Origin: Phoronis ovalis
Lineage: Eukaryota > Phoronida > Phoronidae
Assembly: GCA_028565635.1 (NCBI GenBank)
Contig: JAOXYB010039617.1
Location: forward strand, 1-28,155
DNA: 28,155 nt
Direction: 5' to 3'
Numbering within the stretch: the stretch's first letter is position 1; each line of letters begins with the position of its first letter. The notes beneath the pieces were generated by a model. That model was given only the letters and a program-made list of their open reading frames with translations. It was not told where the DNA came from and ran no database searches. A program made the translations under genes and the position numbers. Of this stretch, positions 8,600-19,107 are shown in pieces.

Positions 8600-10950
8600 T
8601 GGGAGCAAATTAAAAAATAGCCGTAAAATGTTGAAATTTATTTGCAAGTTTAACTGGAAGCATGCTGGTTTTAAGTAAACTGGTCATCCTCAGGTCAATA
8701 ACCAGCCAGTTTAATTTGTGATTGATCATGAATTTCGTGACATAGGAATATCAAGTAGTTTTGTTAATAATAGTTACATGAGATTGATCACTGTGATATT
8801 TTTCTACCCAAATATAGTAATGTTATATTAAAAATATATTTATAAAATATATAGATAAACTATCCGTTTCGCTTTTTAAAAAGTTTTTACACAAAACATT
8901 GATTACCGTAGCTTGTTTGTATGTAATGTTACTTATATCGTTATTCTGTAAATCTTACATTTCCAAATATCTACGTACAGTAAAAAAGCTCTTAATTGGT
9001 CATGGTTTTGAATCGCTCCTCTTGTATTGTCGAGTCCACTGACACGAATAAATTACTGACATGTTCATTTTTTGTTAATAAGGAGTACGGTCCTACTAAA
9101 ATATATTATTGACATGAGCAAAGAGAAACGAATAAATAGTAGCTGTATTAAAATGTAATTAACACGACTCGGATGCAGCCATTTTGAATTATATTGATAG
9201 GAAATGTACTGGCCTGGTATACACAATAAACTGTATTAACACAAAAACATGCAGTTGATAGAAGCATCAAATTTAGTTTTAAAAAGACGTATATTGTAAC
9301 CGGGGATTGTAATATAATATTTACATTGATACAGAAATGAAACATTTCTGCCAACAAAAGAAATACAAAAAGCAACGCTTATCTTATATGTTATAAGCTT
9401 TTAGATTTTATCAATTTTCTTTTATCATACAAATATAGTATTATACGTATTTATTTTTAAAATAGTAGGTTTGAACTACTGTGCTAGGTTCATTAGAACC
9501 TCTAGTAGTAAACTACTTGAAGACTTGAAATATTATTCGAACGAAAACCGATTATTTCACAGTTACAAGTACTCGTTATGCCGACTGCCTTTAATGATAT
9601 GTCGATACTAAAATTCGTGGTAATGCATTATGAAATGATTCTTAAAGCGATAAATTTAGTAATAGCAATGAATGTTTCTATATATATATATCATGGAGAT
9701 TGAAGTTCATAACTGTGTGTATACATGTATAAACAAGTCGATTAATACATTTCTAAACATTATTTACGCATTCGCCTTTTTGTAAATACCTGCTAAGTTG
9801 TTTTATTGTAATTAATTCTTATAGTGCGCAGCTTTGACAAATATGAGAAGATCAAATGCCCGGCTAAAATGTTATCTGATAAATGTATGGGAATGCAGAA
9901 ACACAACTATGTAACGAAGCCTGTTTGAAAAGACAGAAAACAACACATTAAGGATTAGATATGATTTATTTGTTTTATGTTCATGCAAGGCCCAGTTGCC
10001 CAAAATTGTTTAGCCTACCTCTTACCAACATTTGTTTTTCTACAACAATTTTAAAAAACAATAAATAATTATATGTACAAGCATTTTGGTTAAAATGCCT
10101 TTAATAATTACTCTGTATGTTTGAAGGAGATTACTAAATATTCAGTTTACTTTCCAGTACTATGCGGAAGTCAATACATTTCACGACTGATTCAGAATAA
10201 TCCACGTGTAAATTGTATATAAATCAACGTGACGAATTCTGGATAAAACACGAAAATGTTGCATGAATTATTTGCTTATTATTAAGAAGTATAAAATGAT
10301 GATGTATGTATGAATAATAAAATTATTAAAGGTAATTAACTAATTTTTAGCAATTTGTACCCAGCAGCTACATAGCTTGTGCTTTGTGAGATGTATGTTT
10401 TAAAGTCTAAGTCATAATGCATGAAATCTTTGAGCTTATGCTGCAACAAAAAGTTTATTGCTTATTATTGTTTATTGCAAAGGCTAATTACATTTATAAG
10501 GTATAATTAATTCATATTATGCAAAATTTTAGATTTACAAAAATGATTAACTAATTATAAATTATACAATTTGTAAGGGGAAGTTTTAATACATTCATTG
10601 TTCATGCTGCCATATCTTTAATTACATTTTAAAATTGATAAATGTGAATAGCATGCTTATCTTTAACTTTCGTAGACTTCATGAAGTTCATGATTGTATA
10701 ATGTATTACATAAGAAGTGTTTATGTTTTTTTAAAGAGTTTTAATGAAACAACAGTGAACACAGCAGAGTACCTACAAAGAATTTGTTAAGAATCATGAA
10801 TGGTTATAGTTTGTCTTGGTTGATAAAATGTTCTTGTAGCGAACATGTACTTCCATGAGAAAAACCACGGTAGTTATTTAAAATTTATTTTAAAATAACA
10901 ATTCATCAGACTTGATAAAAACAGAAGTTGTAAATTTTACGTGTAGACTG
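8600..10950. other. Long AT-rich gene-free stretch
   Basis: More than 2 kb with only short frames. A minus-strand frame of 75 codons at 9148-9375 is hydrophobic but has no splice or paralogue support. There is a short TA run near 9680 and a small inverted repeat around AAACTGG...CCAGTTT at 8676-8712. It probably belongs to an intron of the plus-strand gene or is intergenic. Confidence 0.45.
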
Positions 10951-10958
10951 GTGAGAAG

Positions 10959-11040
10959 ATGTCGGAAAATACATTTAACGGTAATAACTGCACATACCAC
11001 CATGAACATGTTAAGTCTAAAGTAGGTCAACTCATTGTGT
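10959..11040 (+). CDS. Candidate start exon, MS-type N-terminus
   Basis: ATG at 10959 (context GAAGATGTC) opens MSENTFNGNNCTYHHEHVK. This resembles the starts of the minus-strand genes (MSND.NTVE...CTY at 16552 and 24469), sharing MS, an Asn-rich start and CTYH. Possible donors are CATGTTAAG near 11010 and AAAGTAGGT near 11020. The frame stays open to 11234, but the later part has no similarity elsewhere. This is weak evidence for a plus-strand member of the same family. Confidence 0.3.
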
Positions 11041-11434
11041 ATTACTGGCACATGATTATTCTTTTTCAAGATAAAATCAATATCGATGTAAGCATAAGAA
11101 ACATAATTGCTCCTTTTTTTAAAAAAGACATTTCTGTGCTAAACATATCAGTTAGCCCAAGAGCTGTCTGGGGTAATCTACAAGATAGTTCTTGCCGCTT
11201 TTTCTTGAACAATTTACCCTTGCAGCTAAGTTAACTTTGTCTTAGATTTTGCTATTTTACAAATTTAAAGAGTGACGTATTTTTCTAGATATTTGTACAA
11301 TAGTTTGTGTTTTGTTTTGTCTACGGATGTGTTATGCTTCAACGGTATTTTGATATAAAATTTCCAAAGATCAAGCAAGTACCAGATATGCATTGCGCAG
11401 TGACATGATGGAACCTTTTCTTTTAGAAAATTCT

Positions 11435-11581
11435 TAGACGGTGACGGATTATTAGAGTTCACAAAGGCAGGTGTCACATTTATGAGTCATTGTAGCAAAA
11501 TCATGAGGCAGGTCTGTGTTGACTGTACTCGGTGTTGTTATAGCTTTATTCTGCGTTGCAGCAATGAGTTGTTAATGAGGC
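11435..11581 (+). CDS. Candidate Cys-rich terminal exon
   Basis: Following acceptor-like TTTTCTTTTAG (ends 11435) an open frame reads KFLDGDGLLEFTKAGV, then TFMSHCSKIMRQVCVDC, TRCCYSFILRCSNELL, MRP and a stop. It has six cysteines, including CVDCTRCC. The DGDGLLEF stretch is reminiscent of an EF-hand loop but too short to be one. There is no strong paralogue; D.D.L and AG[VI] echo the exon at 13521-13594. Function unknown. Confidence 0.28.
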
Positions 11582-11659
11582 CATAATCAAAAAACATTTT
11601 CGGAAAAAATGTTTTAGAAAGCAATTTATTCGTTACCACTTTACAAAAGGGTATTTGAT

Positions 11660-11992
11660 TTATTGTCTAAAGTTATTTATTGGCATTTTCCCCATAGAAC
11701 AATATATTGTAATCCAAACTAATACATATTGATAGACTGAGAAATAAGGCTTATTTCCGATTTTTTTTACCTTTTTCTTTACATTTTCCCGAAATTGAAT
11801 GACTCCTGCAGGTTTTTGCATGTAAAATGTTTTGCAGACTTTGGCGTATTGCCGAGTATTTATTTTAGCTAATGGAATTTTAAGAAATGACTCATAAGGG
11901 TTTTTCCATCGTATGATTTTTATCGCAATTGTTTTTTTACCACAGATTTTTGTGTCAATTCCTGCCGATTGGCCAGCTTCGGATATTTTCAA
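11660..11992 (-). CDS. Lysine-rich 110-codon frame, unproven
   Basis: This is the longest frame in the window. It is rich in Lys/Ile (KKTIAIKIIRWKNPYESF, then REN, VKKKVKKIG). A minus-strand acceptor-like CCAATCGGCAG lies inside, before GIDTKICG, and a donor-like AAAAAGGTAAAA lies near 11770. No paralogue was found, and composition alone can produce such a frame in AT-rich DNA. It may be an exon, a transposon remnant or chance. Confidence 0.22.
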   Translation of the reverse strand: MKISEAGQSAGIDTKICGKKTIAIKIIRWKNPYESFLKIPLAKINTRQYAKVCKTFYMQKPAGVIQFRENVKKKVKKIGNKPYFSVYQYVLVWITIYCSMGKMPINNFRQ

Positions 11993-11999
11993 ATTAGGT

Positions 12000-12740
12000 A
12001 TTACGACTAAATGATTTAATTTGCTGCTTTAATACAAAGCTGTAATGCATGTTTGTATTACAGTAATGACTTCAAGTTGGTTGTCATGTTGTGGCATTAA
12101 TTAATAGTTTATTTTTTTGATTAGCAATTGCATTTCTATCAATAAACGTAATTATCTGTAATAGTAAGTCTAACTGGACACACATTAGAATAAGAGATTA
12201 CATGATTTATGATTGTTTAACAACATGTGAAATGTATACACTTACTCCGGCACTTACTATGCTTAATCAGGTGACATAAGCAGATTTCATTACTAGTAAA
12301 ATATATTCCACGCCCATGTCATAAACCACATTAGAATATGAAGCAAGCTAGCTAGGCTTAACATATATAAGCTATAATAAAAGCAGAAGTTAAAATAATT
12401 CTTTAAGCTGTCGTATGTCTTTATGTTATTTTGACGCTTATTTTGCAGATTTTTGGAGCTAATGAATAGGAACTTATAACTGGTGCGTTTACAGAGTAAT
12501 GTCAGCACCTGAAGTAAGTAGTTTATACTATAATACTAGTTGTTTTTGCGTTATCATTCTTCTAATTTAACATTAGAGAGGTATCACTTTTGTTATTGAA
12601 AAAGTGAATTATCTTAACTTCACCATAGAGTTGAAGTTTTGCACTGATAAGTACGGAGTTATTTTGTGTGTCAGTATAGTGTGTGTCAGTTGTACGCATT
12701 TAATTTTTATTACAGGCTCTCACTATATAGCAAAGCATAG
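12000..12740. other. AT-rich spacer, nothing recognised
   Basis: Only short frames occur, without splice-bounded paralogous blocks. From about 12740 the sequence begins to resemble the first kilobase of the window, which marks the start of duplicated unit II. Confidence 0.45.
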
Positions 12741-13520
12741 ATCTATATCTCGTGCAGCGGTAATATTTCTACAAAAACAGCTTGATTGATTCTTTATTAT
12801 TAATTATATAAATATAAACAGGTAAATGTTCTAGTTTCGTCAAATTAATCAATGAATGGAAGCTCATTATCAAAGAAATTTGGTAAAAACTATCAATTTT
12901 ATAAGAAAATCTTTCACAAAATTAATTAACTAGCTAGAAACTGATATGGTCAAAAACAAACGAAAATGTCCCTCCAGTAGAATTAAATATATTGTATTGA
13001 ATGTAAAACGTTAAGTTAAGTATGCATCTTTTAGTGAATTATAGTAAATATGTGTTCGCAACGAGTGTACACCGGGATATGCACACTGTAATATATGTAT
13101 AATATACCTAATATGAGAATTTGGATCTTAAAAAAACATTTCTTACTATTTCTCCATTTATTATTTGGCAAAATCTTGTTATTACATATTTATATTTAGG
13201 CATAGCAATACAATATTACACATAGAGTACATCAAATGTAATGGTTTTGATAATATTTTTCAATTACTGAGCTATATCATGACAATCAATCGGATTCAAG
13301 AATGTCTGACCTTTATTCGTAACAATAAGTTCACTATCGCTAACATGAATGCATGAATATTTTAGGTAGCTCCACCTAATAACTTTCTTATCGTGACGTT
13401 TTGCTCTACGACAAGTAAATATACGAAGATATAAACATACTAGTGCATTACAGGATAACATGATTACTCTGAGTAATTCAAAAGTCATATTGTCCTTGCA
13501 TTGTATTATTGTATAATCAG
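12740..13520. repeat. Left part of duplicated unit II (partner about 120-860)
   Basis: Loose colinear similarity to the first 860 bases of the window precedes the highly similar exon block. It is mostly non-coding. A minus-strand frame of 106 codons (13264-13584) lies across its right end. It has three N-glycosylation-like sites (NVS, NLT, NMT), a hydrophobic stretch and a basic segment (CRRAKRHDKK). It overlaps a plus-strand exon candidate and has no counterpart in unit I, so I do not annotate it as a gene. Confidence 0.45.
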
Positions 13521-13594
13521 TGACGGTATTTGTTAGATTTGCGTCAGTTAACGATTCTGACACATTGCAGCTTGCAGGAATCAAAACTGCTTGT
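13521..13594 (+). CDS. Upstream coding exon of the lysine-rich-tail gene, copy II
   Basis: The exon runs from acceptor ...TATAATCAG to the strong donor GTAAGTATT at 13595. Its 74 bases read TVFVRFASVNDSDTLQLAG then IKTAC, ending in phase 0. That fits the next exon, which begins in phase 0 at DLPETTE. The donor and the intron after it are shared with copy I (donor at 876), but the coding part of copy I has diverged. If correct, the protein continues upstream and the ATG at 13792 is internal. Confidence 0.42.
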
Positions 13595-13770
13595 GTAAGT
13601 ATTGTACTGTAGGATTCATGTGTCTGTGCATTGGATGCGGTGTTTGCCTATACGTAGTAGTGCCGCTACATAGCCTGTAGCAGTGGTAAAATCCAGAGGA
13701 ATAATCACGTTTGAAAAGAAAAATCTTCAGTATTTTACTTATTAAAACATATTGTATCGTTACACTGTAG

Positions 13771-13913
13771 GATCTTCCAGAAACAACAGAGATGAAAGAT
13801 AAAACTCAACCAAACCAACCTACAGCTGATAATGTTGGACCAGAAGGAACGGCGCCAGCTATTTTGTGTTCACCTCCCGATGCCAACCGTGTAGAACACA
13901 GGCCTACGAAAAA
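13771..13913 (+). CDS. Penultimate coding exon, lysine-rich-tail gene, copy II
   Basis: The exon has the same 143-base length, phase and splice boundaries as 1074-1216. Amino-acid changes against copy I are few: Ala to Pro in the alanine run, Leu to Arg in DAN(L/R)VEH, and Ala to Thr before the lysines. The silent changes are GGT/GGA and ACA/ACG. The flanking introns are much more diverged than the exon. This indicates either purifying selection or exon-limited gene conversion. The protein family is not recognised. Confidence 0.72.
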
Positions 13914-14114
13914 GTAAGAGAAAATATAATGTACTTAAAAAACAGTAACATTGGTTTAAAAATATCATATTTCTAACTGAGCAGTGGCTATAAGGTTTGT
14001 CCAGCTTTTGACCAAAAGACACGTAAATATTAACTTACAATTCATGCAAAAAAAATATATTGTATCACTACCGTACAACACAAGCGAGTATTACCAATTT
14101 TCATTTATTTGTAG

Positions 14115-14142
14115 GAAATATAAAAAAGAGAAGCTGAAGTAG
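14115..14142 (+). CDS. Terminal coding exon, lysine-rich tail, copy II
   Basis: Acceptor ...TTATTTGTAG is followed by 28 bases completing the split lysine and giving KKYKKEKLK and TAG at 14140-14142. The intron (13914-14114) is 201 bases against 215 in copy I. Asp to Tyr and Pro to Leu reduce the charge pattern, but the six lysines are kept. AATAAA hexamers follow at 14482-14487 and 14502-14507. Confidence 0.7.
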
Positions 14143-15040
14143 AGTCATAAAGAATAAGAAGAAAATATCTGGCTGTTTTCATATTTAAAGGTTTATAAGT
14201 GAAGCTTGAAAAAAAAACGTCAAAAGTGTCGAACAACATTATAAGTACATGTAAGTATCTAAAGAAGATTGTTCATGCAATACATAGTAATATTTAAAAT
14301 GGCTTGAAAGAATTTCTGGAATATGTTGAATTGAACTTGACATCATTTTTCAATTGTTGTTATTAGAAAGTGTATCAATACCTTCAGATTATGTGAACAT
14401 TTTCATAAACTGTGCAACACTGTATACACAATTCATTTTAACTTTATTTTATATTCAGTACTTTTGTAGATTTATTATAATAATAAACTATTATAAATAA
14501 TAATAAACTGTGAAAACGAATTAACTATCTTCTTGTTAGCAAAAAGAAAGTTACCAAACCTTCATCATCCTACCTGTTAAGGTGGACAATATCGTTCGGG
14601 ACAGCCTACTGACACTGTATACCTTTAGGTTGAATTTTAGATATAGACCAACAAAAGTATATACATTTTGAATGTACACACTATGAGAAATTCTTTTTCG
14701 AACTATTAAAGAACTTAACTACTGTTGCTCCATATAGGAGAAGAATATTTATCTCGTATTAAAAGAAGAATAAATAAAAAATGTTTGTAATGATGTACTA
14801 AATGTATAGATCATGACTGACAAAAGAGAGTACTGATTGGCAGTTGCTCTAACAGAACCTTTATGGCATACCAGTTTATTTATTATAGATAGTAGTTTTT
14901 AAATATTAACGTTCACATTCAAAGTGTTGTAAACAGTTTTCACCAGAAAATAATTAACTCTATCACAATTTTATTCTCTGCCGTTTAGCCACTTCGTGGC
15001 ATAGAAGCCTCTATTGTAATTGGTTTATTTTATTTGTTGT
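14143..15040 (+). other. 3' UTR and spacer, copy II
   Basis: AT-rich and non-coding. It includes two AATAAA hexamers near 14482-14507. Nothing else is recognised before the promoter-like module at 15041. Confidence 0.45.
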
Positions 15041-15705
15041 ATGGTATGCGCTGAGTGACATGTGTAGGTATGTGATTGACAGGAATTTTAATTTTAAAAA
15101 ATGGCGTTGCGTACATGTGTATATAGGTGTATCGCTGACCTTTACTGCATTGGCATTTATTGAAATACGGCGTCGCGTTACAAAGTTTCCTCAAAACACA
15201 CTATAGGTAAATAACCCACAGCGTTTATCTGTTCATGTTTTTATACACTGCTAGATATAGTTATAATATGGTATATTTAAACCAAATATGTAAACTGAAC
15301 ATATAATATATAAATACACTACATATTTGATGAATTTGTGATATTATGAATTTTTGTTTCAAGCATATGCGTATTTTCGTATATTTTCAGTCTTTGTTGT
15401 AACTTGTATTGCTTTCCTTCTTTCCTATGTAACATGCAAAATCGCGATTTCAAGCTACCCCACTACAAATGCGATTTTTAATCTGCCTTTTTAAATCAAT
15501 AAAATGCTGTATTCTCATTCGACCGCCATTGTATATTACGGTGTAGCGATAAAATCAGGTCATTGTAAACTAATGTTCAGTTTATTATGTACGCATCGTG
15601 AGAGATTATCATAAAACAAAGACTCAATTTACAGATATATCACTCACAGATTATTTCATTTGGATAGCTAAGATATATGGATTACATCTGTTTATAACAA
15701 GAACG
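15041..15705 (+). promoter_or_regulatory. Promoter / first-exon module, copy II
   Basis: This is the fullest version of the fourfold module. It carries GTGATTGACAGGAATT near 15072, CAATAAAATGCTGT near 15497, a CCGCCATTGTATATT block at 15523-15537 with a YY1-like core, TAGCGATAAAATCAGGTCAT at 15544-15563 and GATTATTTCATTTGGATA near 15650. It ends in the donor-like GAACG|GTAAG at 15705/15706. No start codon precedes a long frame, so the block reads as promoter plus 5' UTR exon. Orientation rests on the donor, which is kept in copies III and IV. Confidence 0.55.
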
Positions 15706-16244
15706 GTAAGAATCACTAGATATGTAGATTTTTTATTTTGTTTGTTCAAATAGTATGCAAATGACGGTCCATACTGCTCAGTTTACTATCACATTAACAC
15801 ACAAAGAAATAAACAAATAATACTATTACATATGGCTAAAGAAACACTAACTACAACATGCATATATGTATGTATTGCCGACCAGAGACTTTCAAAAATC
15901 TCTAATCGGTGGGATCTAAGGTTGAACATTTTAGACAGAAAGGTAGTAACTGCCAAAATTAAATCATGGAAACTCTCAAAATAGCCACATTTATTTCTTC
16001 GTTGGTCATAATTCTAATGTTATACACTTCAGTCTGAAATATTTCATACAGGTCTTGTCTTATTTGCATTGTTTGTAATACAGTCTTACGAAATTAATTG
16101 AGTAGTTATAGAATTATATTATTTAACATTTTACAAGCGTGTGCATACATTACAACCATTTATTCGATTAAGTGAATTGCAGACTAAGAAAGTTACTCGA
16201 AACTTGGTTTAGCCACGGTTTTATCTTGCTTTAATTTCTGTCCA
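15706..16244. other. Presumed first intron, no exon seen
   Basis: Similarity to the other modules fades within about 40 bases of the donor, as expected for an intron start. No further exon was identified before the antisense cysteine-rich frame. Confidence 0.4.
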
Positions 16245-16552
16245 TCACCTGCCATATACAATGTTGCCATCGACTGCTCTGCGGTAATAAGTGTAACGGG
16301 AACAGTAGCAACGTCGTATCATCCGGCCATTTGTTAATTTTTTCAGCAACACCTTTCGTCAAGATGTATTTCGTACCCCTCACATTTGCGAGTACGGCCA
16401 AAATGGTACAACCGGTGACTTCTGTCTCTATACTCTTGGCAGTTGCAACATCTTACAAGGTGTCAATATACATCGTTGCTACGATTTTTGTTCAAATGAT
16501 ATGTACATGTATCATCTTGATAAAACTCCACGGTGTTCGTATCGTTAGACAT
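16245..16552 (-). pseudogene. Cys-rich antisense gene, copy B (disabled)
   Basis: On the minus strand ATG at 16552 starts MSNDTNTVEFYQDDTCTYH. The frame then meets TGA at 16463-16465 and continues HLVRCCNC, YHFGRTRKCEGYEIH, LDERC. A one-base deletion near 16336-16344 then shifts the frame, so TGA is read at 16343-16345. The shifted continuation (GRMIRRCYC...) matches copies C and D. Differences from copy C fall mostly at third positions of this minus-strand frame, which identifies the coding strand. Spacing of the cysteines is kept between copies: CCxC, then C, C and CxC. No signal peptide is evident. Family not recognised. The YHFG...GYE.H.DE pattern has a faint beta-trefoil-lectin flavour, but this is only a suggestion. 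Confidence 0.65.
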
Positions 16553-16830
16553 TGCAGCAAATGTATTTATTTCTTGATTAGAGAGTAGATGGTTCTTGTT
16601 TAAGGCTCTTGTCTAAAGCTTGAAATAGAATTTGACAAAAAGTCCAATGATTGTTTTTGAAACGTGACGTAATGCCATCGTGCCTGCTGTTGGAGGCGTG
16701 TCTCTGTTTAATCAAACTGATGGCACCAATGTGCATGATGGACTGTGATTGGTAGTTTTTTGCTTTATGGTATAGCATCAAGATTTGTCCTCCAATCAAA
16801 TCTAACTTCTGTGAACAACCATGCGCCATT
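16553..16830 (-). promoter_or_regulatory. Promoter and 5' UTR of copy B
   Basis: Similar to the block upstream of copy C and to the orphan at 5044-5165. Visible are CCAAT on the minus strand (plus ATTGG at 16748-16752) and a second CCAAT on the plus strand in CCTCCAATCAAAT near 16790. A TGACGTAAT stretch near 16666 resembles a CRE half site, and the region before the ATG is A/T-rich (ATTTGCTGCAATG). The YY1-like ATGGCGGC of copies I and C is degraded to GCGCCAT here. Confidence 0.5.
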
Positions 16831-16860
16831 TCCATTGTTTGTGAAAGCATGTTGGATTGA

Positions 16861-17450
16861 TTAAACAATCATTAATAAAATGATTTCAAACTTAACTTGT
16901 TTAAGATAGATTTGTTTTCCTTTTTTTTGGAAAAATAAGTTTCTAAGTTAAGTTACAATTTCAAATATGTAGGCATAAGGAAGGATCCTACATGTATAAC
17001 ATTAGAATATTGAGAAAGTTTTAAGAATTAATGTAATATTTTATAAGATTACATAGTTTATCTTTCATTGTTTATCTCTAATTGCAAGCCTGTCTGAAAT
17101 ATTTCTTAAACTAGAAATTTTTATGGTAACAATTTGTGAGATGTGTGAATTCTACATATGGCTTTGCAAAAATCCTGTACAAGTAATATTCTGTTAAATA
17201 AAGGTAATATGAAGCTATATTTGTCCACAACAGTTTGTCTACTTGTATAACGAAAAAGGTGGTTGTGTATCATAGTGTTTGTCTTTACTATGTTATACAT
17301 TTCTGCTGAAATGAATCTTAAAGGTGCTCATTAGACAACCTCGTTGCATCCGGGTTGCAATCAGATACAGGTATATTTGCATACTTTTGACCATAGTAAT
17401 ACAGAACAATTTGCAATCCAAATCTTTATACATTGGAAAGCAAAACATAG
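16861..17450. other. AT-rich spacer
   Basis: No similarity to the block that follows the same promoter in copies I and C, so unit II diverges here. No supported gene. Confidence 0.45.
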
Positions 17451-17456
17451 AAATAA

Positions 17457-17585
17457 CTAGAGTCCAGAAATATAATCACATTTCATGTACATCTTTCCAT
17501 CTTTATTGGGCACAGTTGCAATGTAATAACATATTACAGTTACTGCCTCAAGTACATTCCAGTGTAACGATTTCCATGTAGACAT
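17457..17585 (-). CDS. Short MS-type frame, 42 codons
   Basis: The minus strand reads MSTWKSLHWNVLEAV, then TVICYYIATVPNKDGKMY, MKCDYISGL and TAG at 17457-17459. The start (GAAG-ATG-TCT) and the ..DG..Y.K...I pattern resemble the LSDG gene at 19.9 kb (SDGTIIYLK). It could be a very short gene, an exon, or a chance frame. In another phase the same bases after AAG read DVYMEIVTLECT and stop, which would join the donor at 17894. Confidence 0.33.
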   Translation of the reverse strand: MSTWKSLHWNVLEAVTVICYYIATVPNKDGKMYMKCDYISGL

Positions 17586-17894
17586 CTTCAGTGTAAGCAA
17601 ACGTTTTGAGTGTAATTTTAAAGAAAAGTACAATTTAGTACAACAGTCTTTAATAATATTCCAGTACAGATTTTGTTCTTCCTAAAATAAACTACTGCTA
17701 AAATTGTGTTTCTTCTTGGCTAACAATACGTGTGGCTATATATGAGAAGCACACTAGGATAGATAATGCTATCGATTTGTGCTGTATGGACTATTACGCG
17801 TTTGTTGTTGGTGTCCATGATTCGATACGTAAGTCAGTTCTGTTAAAATATGCAGTGGCATTTAATTCTCCAGTAATACCTTATCCAACCATAC

Positions 17895-17958
17895 CTCTGT
17901 TGATTGACTCCAATGACTCTAAAATTCGCTCTATGTCGACTTGTTCCATTGATGCCAT
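17895..17958 (-). CDS. Candidate start exon MASMEQVDIERIL
   Basis: Minus-strand ATG at 17958 (context GGCCATGG) opens MASMEQVDIERILESL then ESINR. It ends in a good donor AGAG|GTATGG at 17895/17894 in phase 1. The stretch is short, acidic and helical-looking, comparable to ARIARIEDELNKE in the 19.2 kb exon. The downstream exon is unknown; an acceptor at 17586 would give a short product. Support is composition and splice signal only. Confidence 0.33.
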
Positions 17959-18001
17959 GGCCACATGAATGAATTAAACATGTTGCAATTCTGAAGTTGT
18001 G

Positions 18002-18073
18002 CTAGCTAGATGTTTGTCGCTCAACTATGCGACAGCTTTCATGATAATGAACTTCGATATACTCGGTTGACAT
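18002..18073 (-). CDS. Short conserved-type ORF MSTEYIEVHYHESC
   Basis: Minus-strand ATG at 18073 (GCAAAATGTCA) gives 23 codons, MSTEYIEVHYHESCRIVE then RQTSS and TAG. The core (I/V)E.H....C matches the starts of copies B and C (TVEFYQDDTC, TVECHQDNSC) and their inner GYEVHHDERC. The stop falls at nearly the same place as the first TGA of B and C. It may be an upstream ORF, a micro-protein, or the remains of a family member. A CCAAT (plus ATTGG near 18173) lies about 100 bases upstream. Confidence 0.4.
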   Translation of the reverse strand: MSTEYIEVHYHESCRIVERQTSS

Positions 18074-18259
18074 TTTGCAGGTTTCACTGCTTCAACAACG
18101 GTGATTTGTTAAATTAAAACAAAGGTAGGGCTGGTTATAGGGCGTATACAACACAGCAATGCCTCATTTCTATTGGTGTACATGTGAATGGCTTTCATTG
18201 ATTTATAATGGCTAGACCACACCAACAAATTATTCACACGTTACACTTGAGCCGAATTT

Positions 18260-19050
18260 TAGGCAGTTTAATGAAAAGATAGTATAATAAAAGTATACAT
18301 TTTTGGAAAAGTGTTAGCTTAAGGATTAAGGATTTGGACTTTGATATTTACAAGAAGTTTCAAGTTTATCAATGAGACTATCATTTGACTGCTTGAATGG
18401 ACAGCATTTTGAAGAACGTTGTATACTTCATTTACATGTAGTTCTTCCTGATTAGCAATGCCAATATGATCAAATATTACTGAGCAGATCATGAAAGAGA
18501 TGTTCTTTTTATTTAGTCAACAGAAAATCTATTGCTTTTCTTCATTATTGTCTACTGTTGATATTTTATTTCTATCTTTCCTTAAGTAGTAAAGAAGGAC
18601 AATTTTTGCGTACTGATGTGTGCATTTCGTAGGTAATAAAAGTTTAAGGAAACTCTTGTCTCAGTGGTAGCAAAAGTTATTGGCTGAGAAAAAGAATTTT
18701 AAAAACGTATAGAATGTGACCCACATGTAAAGAATATTACTGTATGAATTATGTTTGAGAATTACTCTAATATGTAAGGTATAAAAACAAGTCTTAAATG
18801 CGTAGTTTTATTATTCTGTTAAATTCGTGTTCGTAATGTCATACATATTATGCATTTTTGATGCCCACTATTTCATTTTAGTAACACAAAGACTGTGTGA
18901 GTTATTACAGTCAGTACGCTAAACAACAAATAATAGACAGTAGTGTATTATATTTAACTAAGACAAATACATTTTATCACCGATTTAATTTGAACTGTAT
19001 ACTTTTAGTAAAAAATGTTTATTACTAGTTAGATATATCATAAAATCAAA
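18260..19050. other. AT-rich spacer
   Basis: No supported exon or repeat. It separates the 18 kb short frames from the 3' end of the minus-strand gene at 19.1 kb. Confidence 0.45.
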
Positions 19051-19056
19051 TACTAT

Positions 19057-19062
19057 TTTATT
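19057..19062 (-). terminator. AATAAA poly(A) signal
   Basis: Minus-strand AATAAA lies 46 bases after the TAA at 19108-19110, giving a compact 3' UTR. A second hexamer occurs further on, near 19017. Confidence 0.5.
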
Positions 19063-19107
19063 ACACAGCATCGCAATTCACTTCTTCCTTGTAGAGTTTC
19101 TAATGTT

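Noticed and set aside
11435-11480. EF-hand calcium loop in DGDGLLEF
   Set aside because: The loop is too short and lacks the spacing of a 12-residue EF-hand.
16375-16548. Plus-strand cysteine-rich reading (HICEYGQNG...GDFC)
   Set aside because: It looks like a secreted peptide, but most substitutions hit its second codon positions and its cysteines are not kept in copy C. The minus-strand frame fits much better.
16331-16588. Plus-strand frame with alternating hydrophobic residues
   Set aside because: Differences from copy C fall mainly at its first codon positions, which are the third positions of the minus strand. It is the shadow of the cysteine-rich frame.
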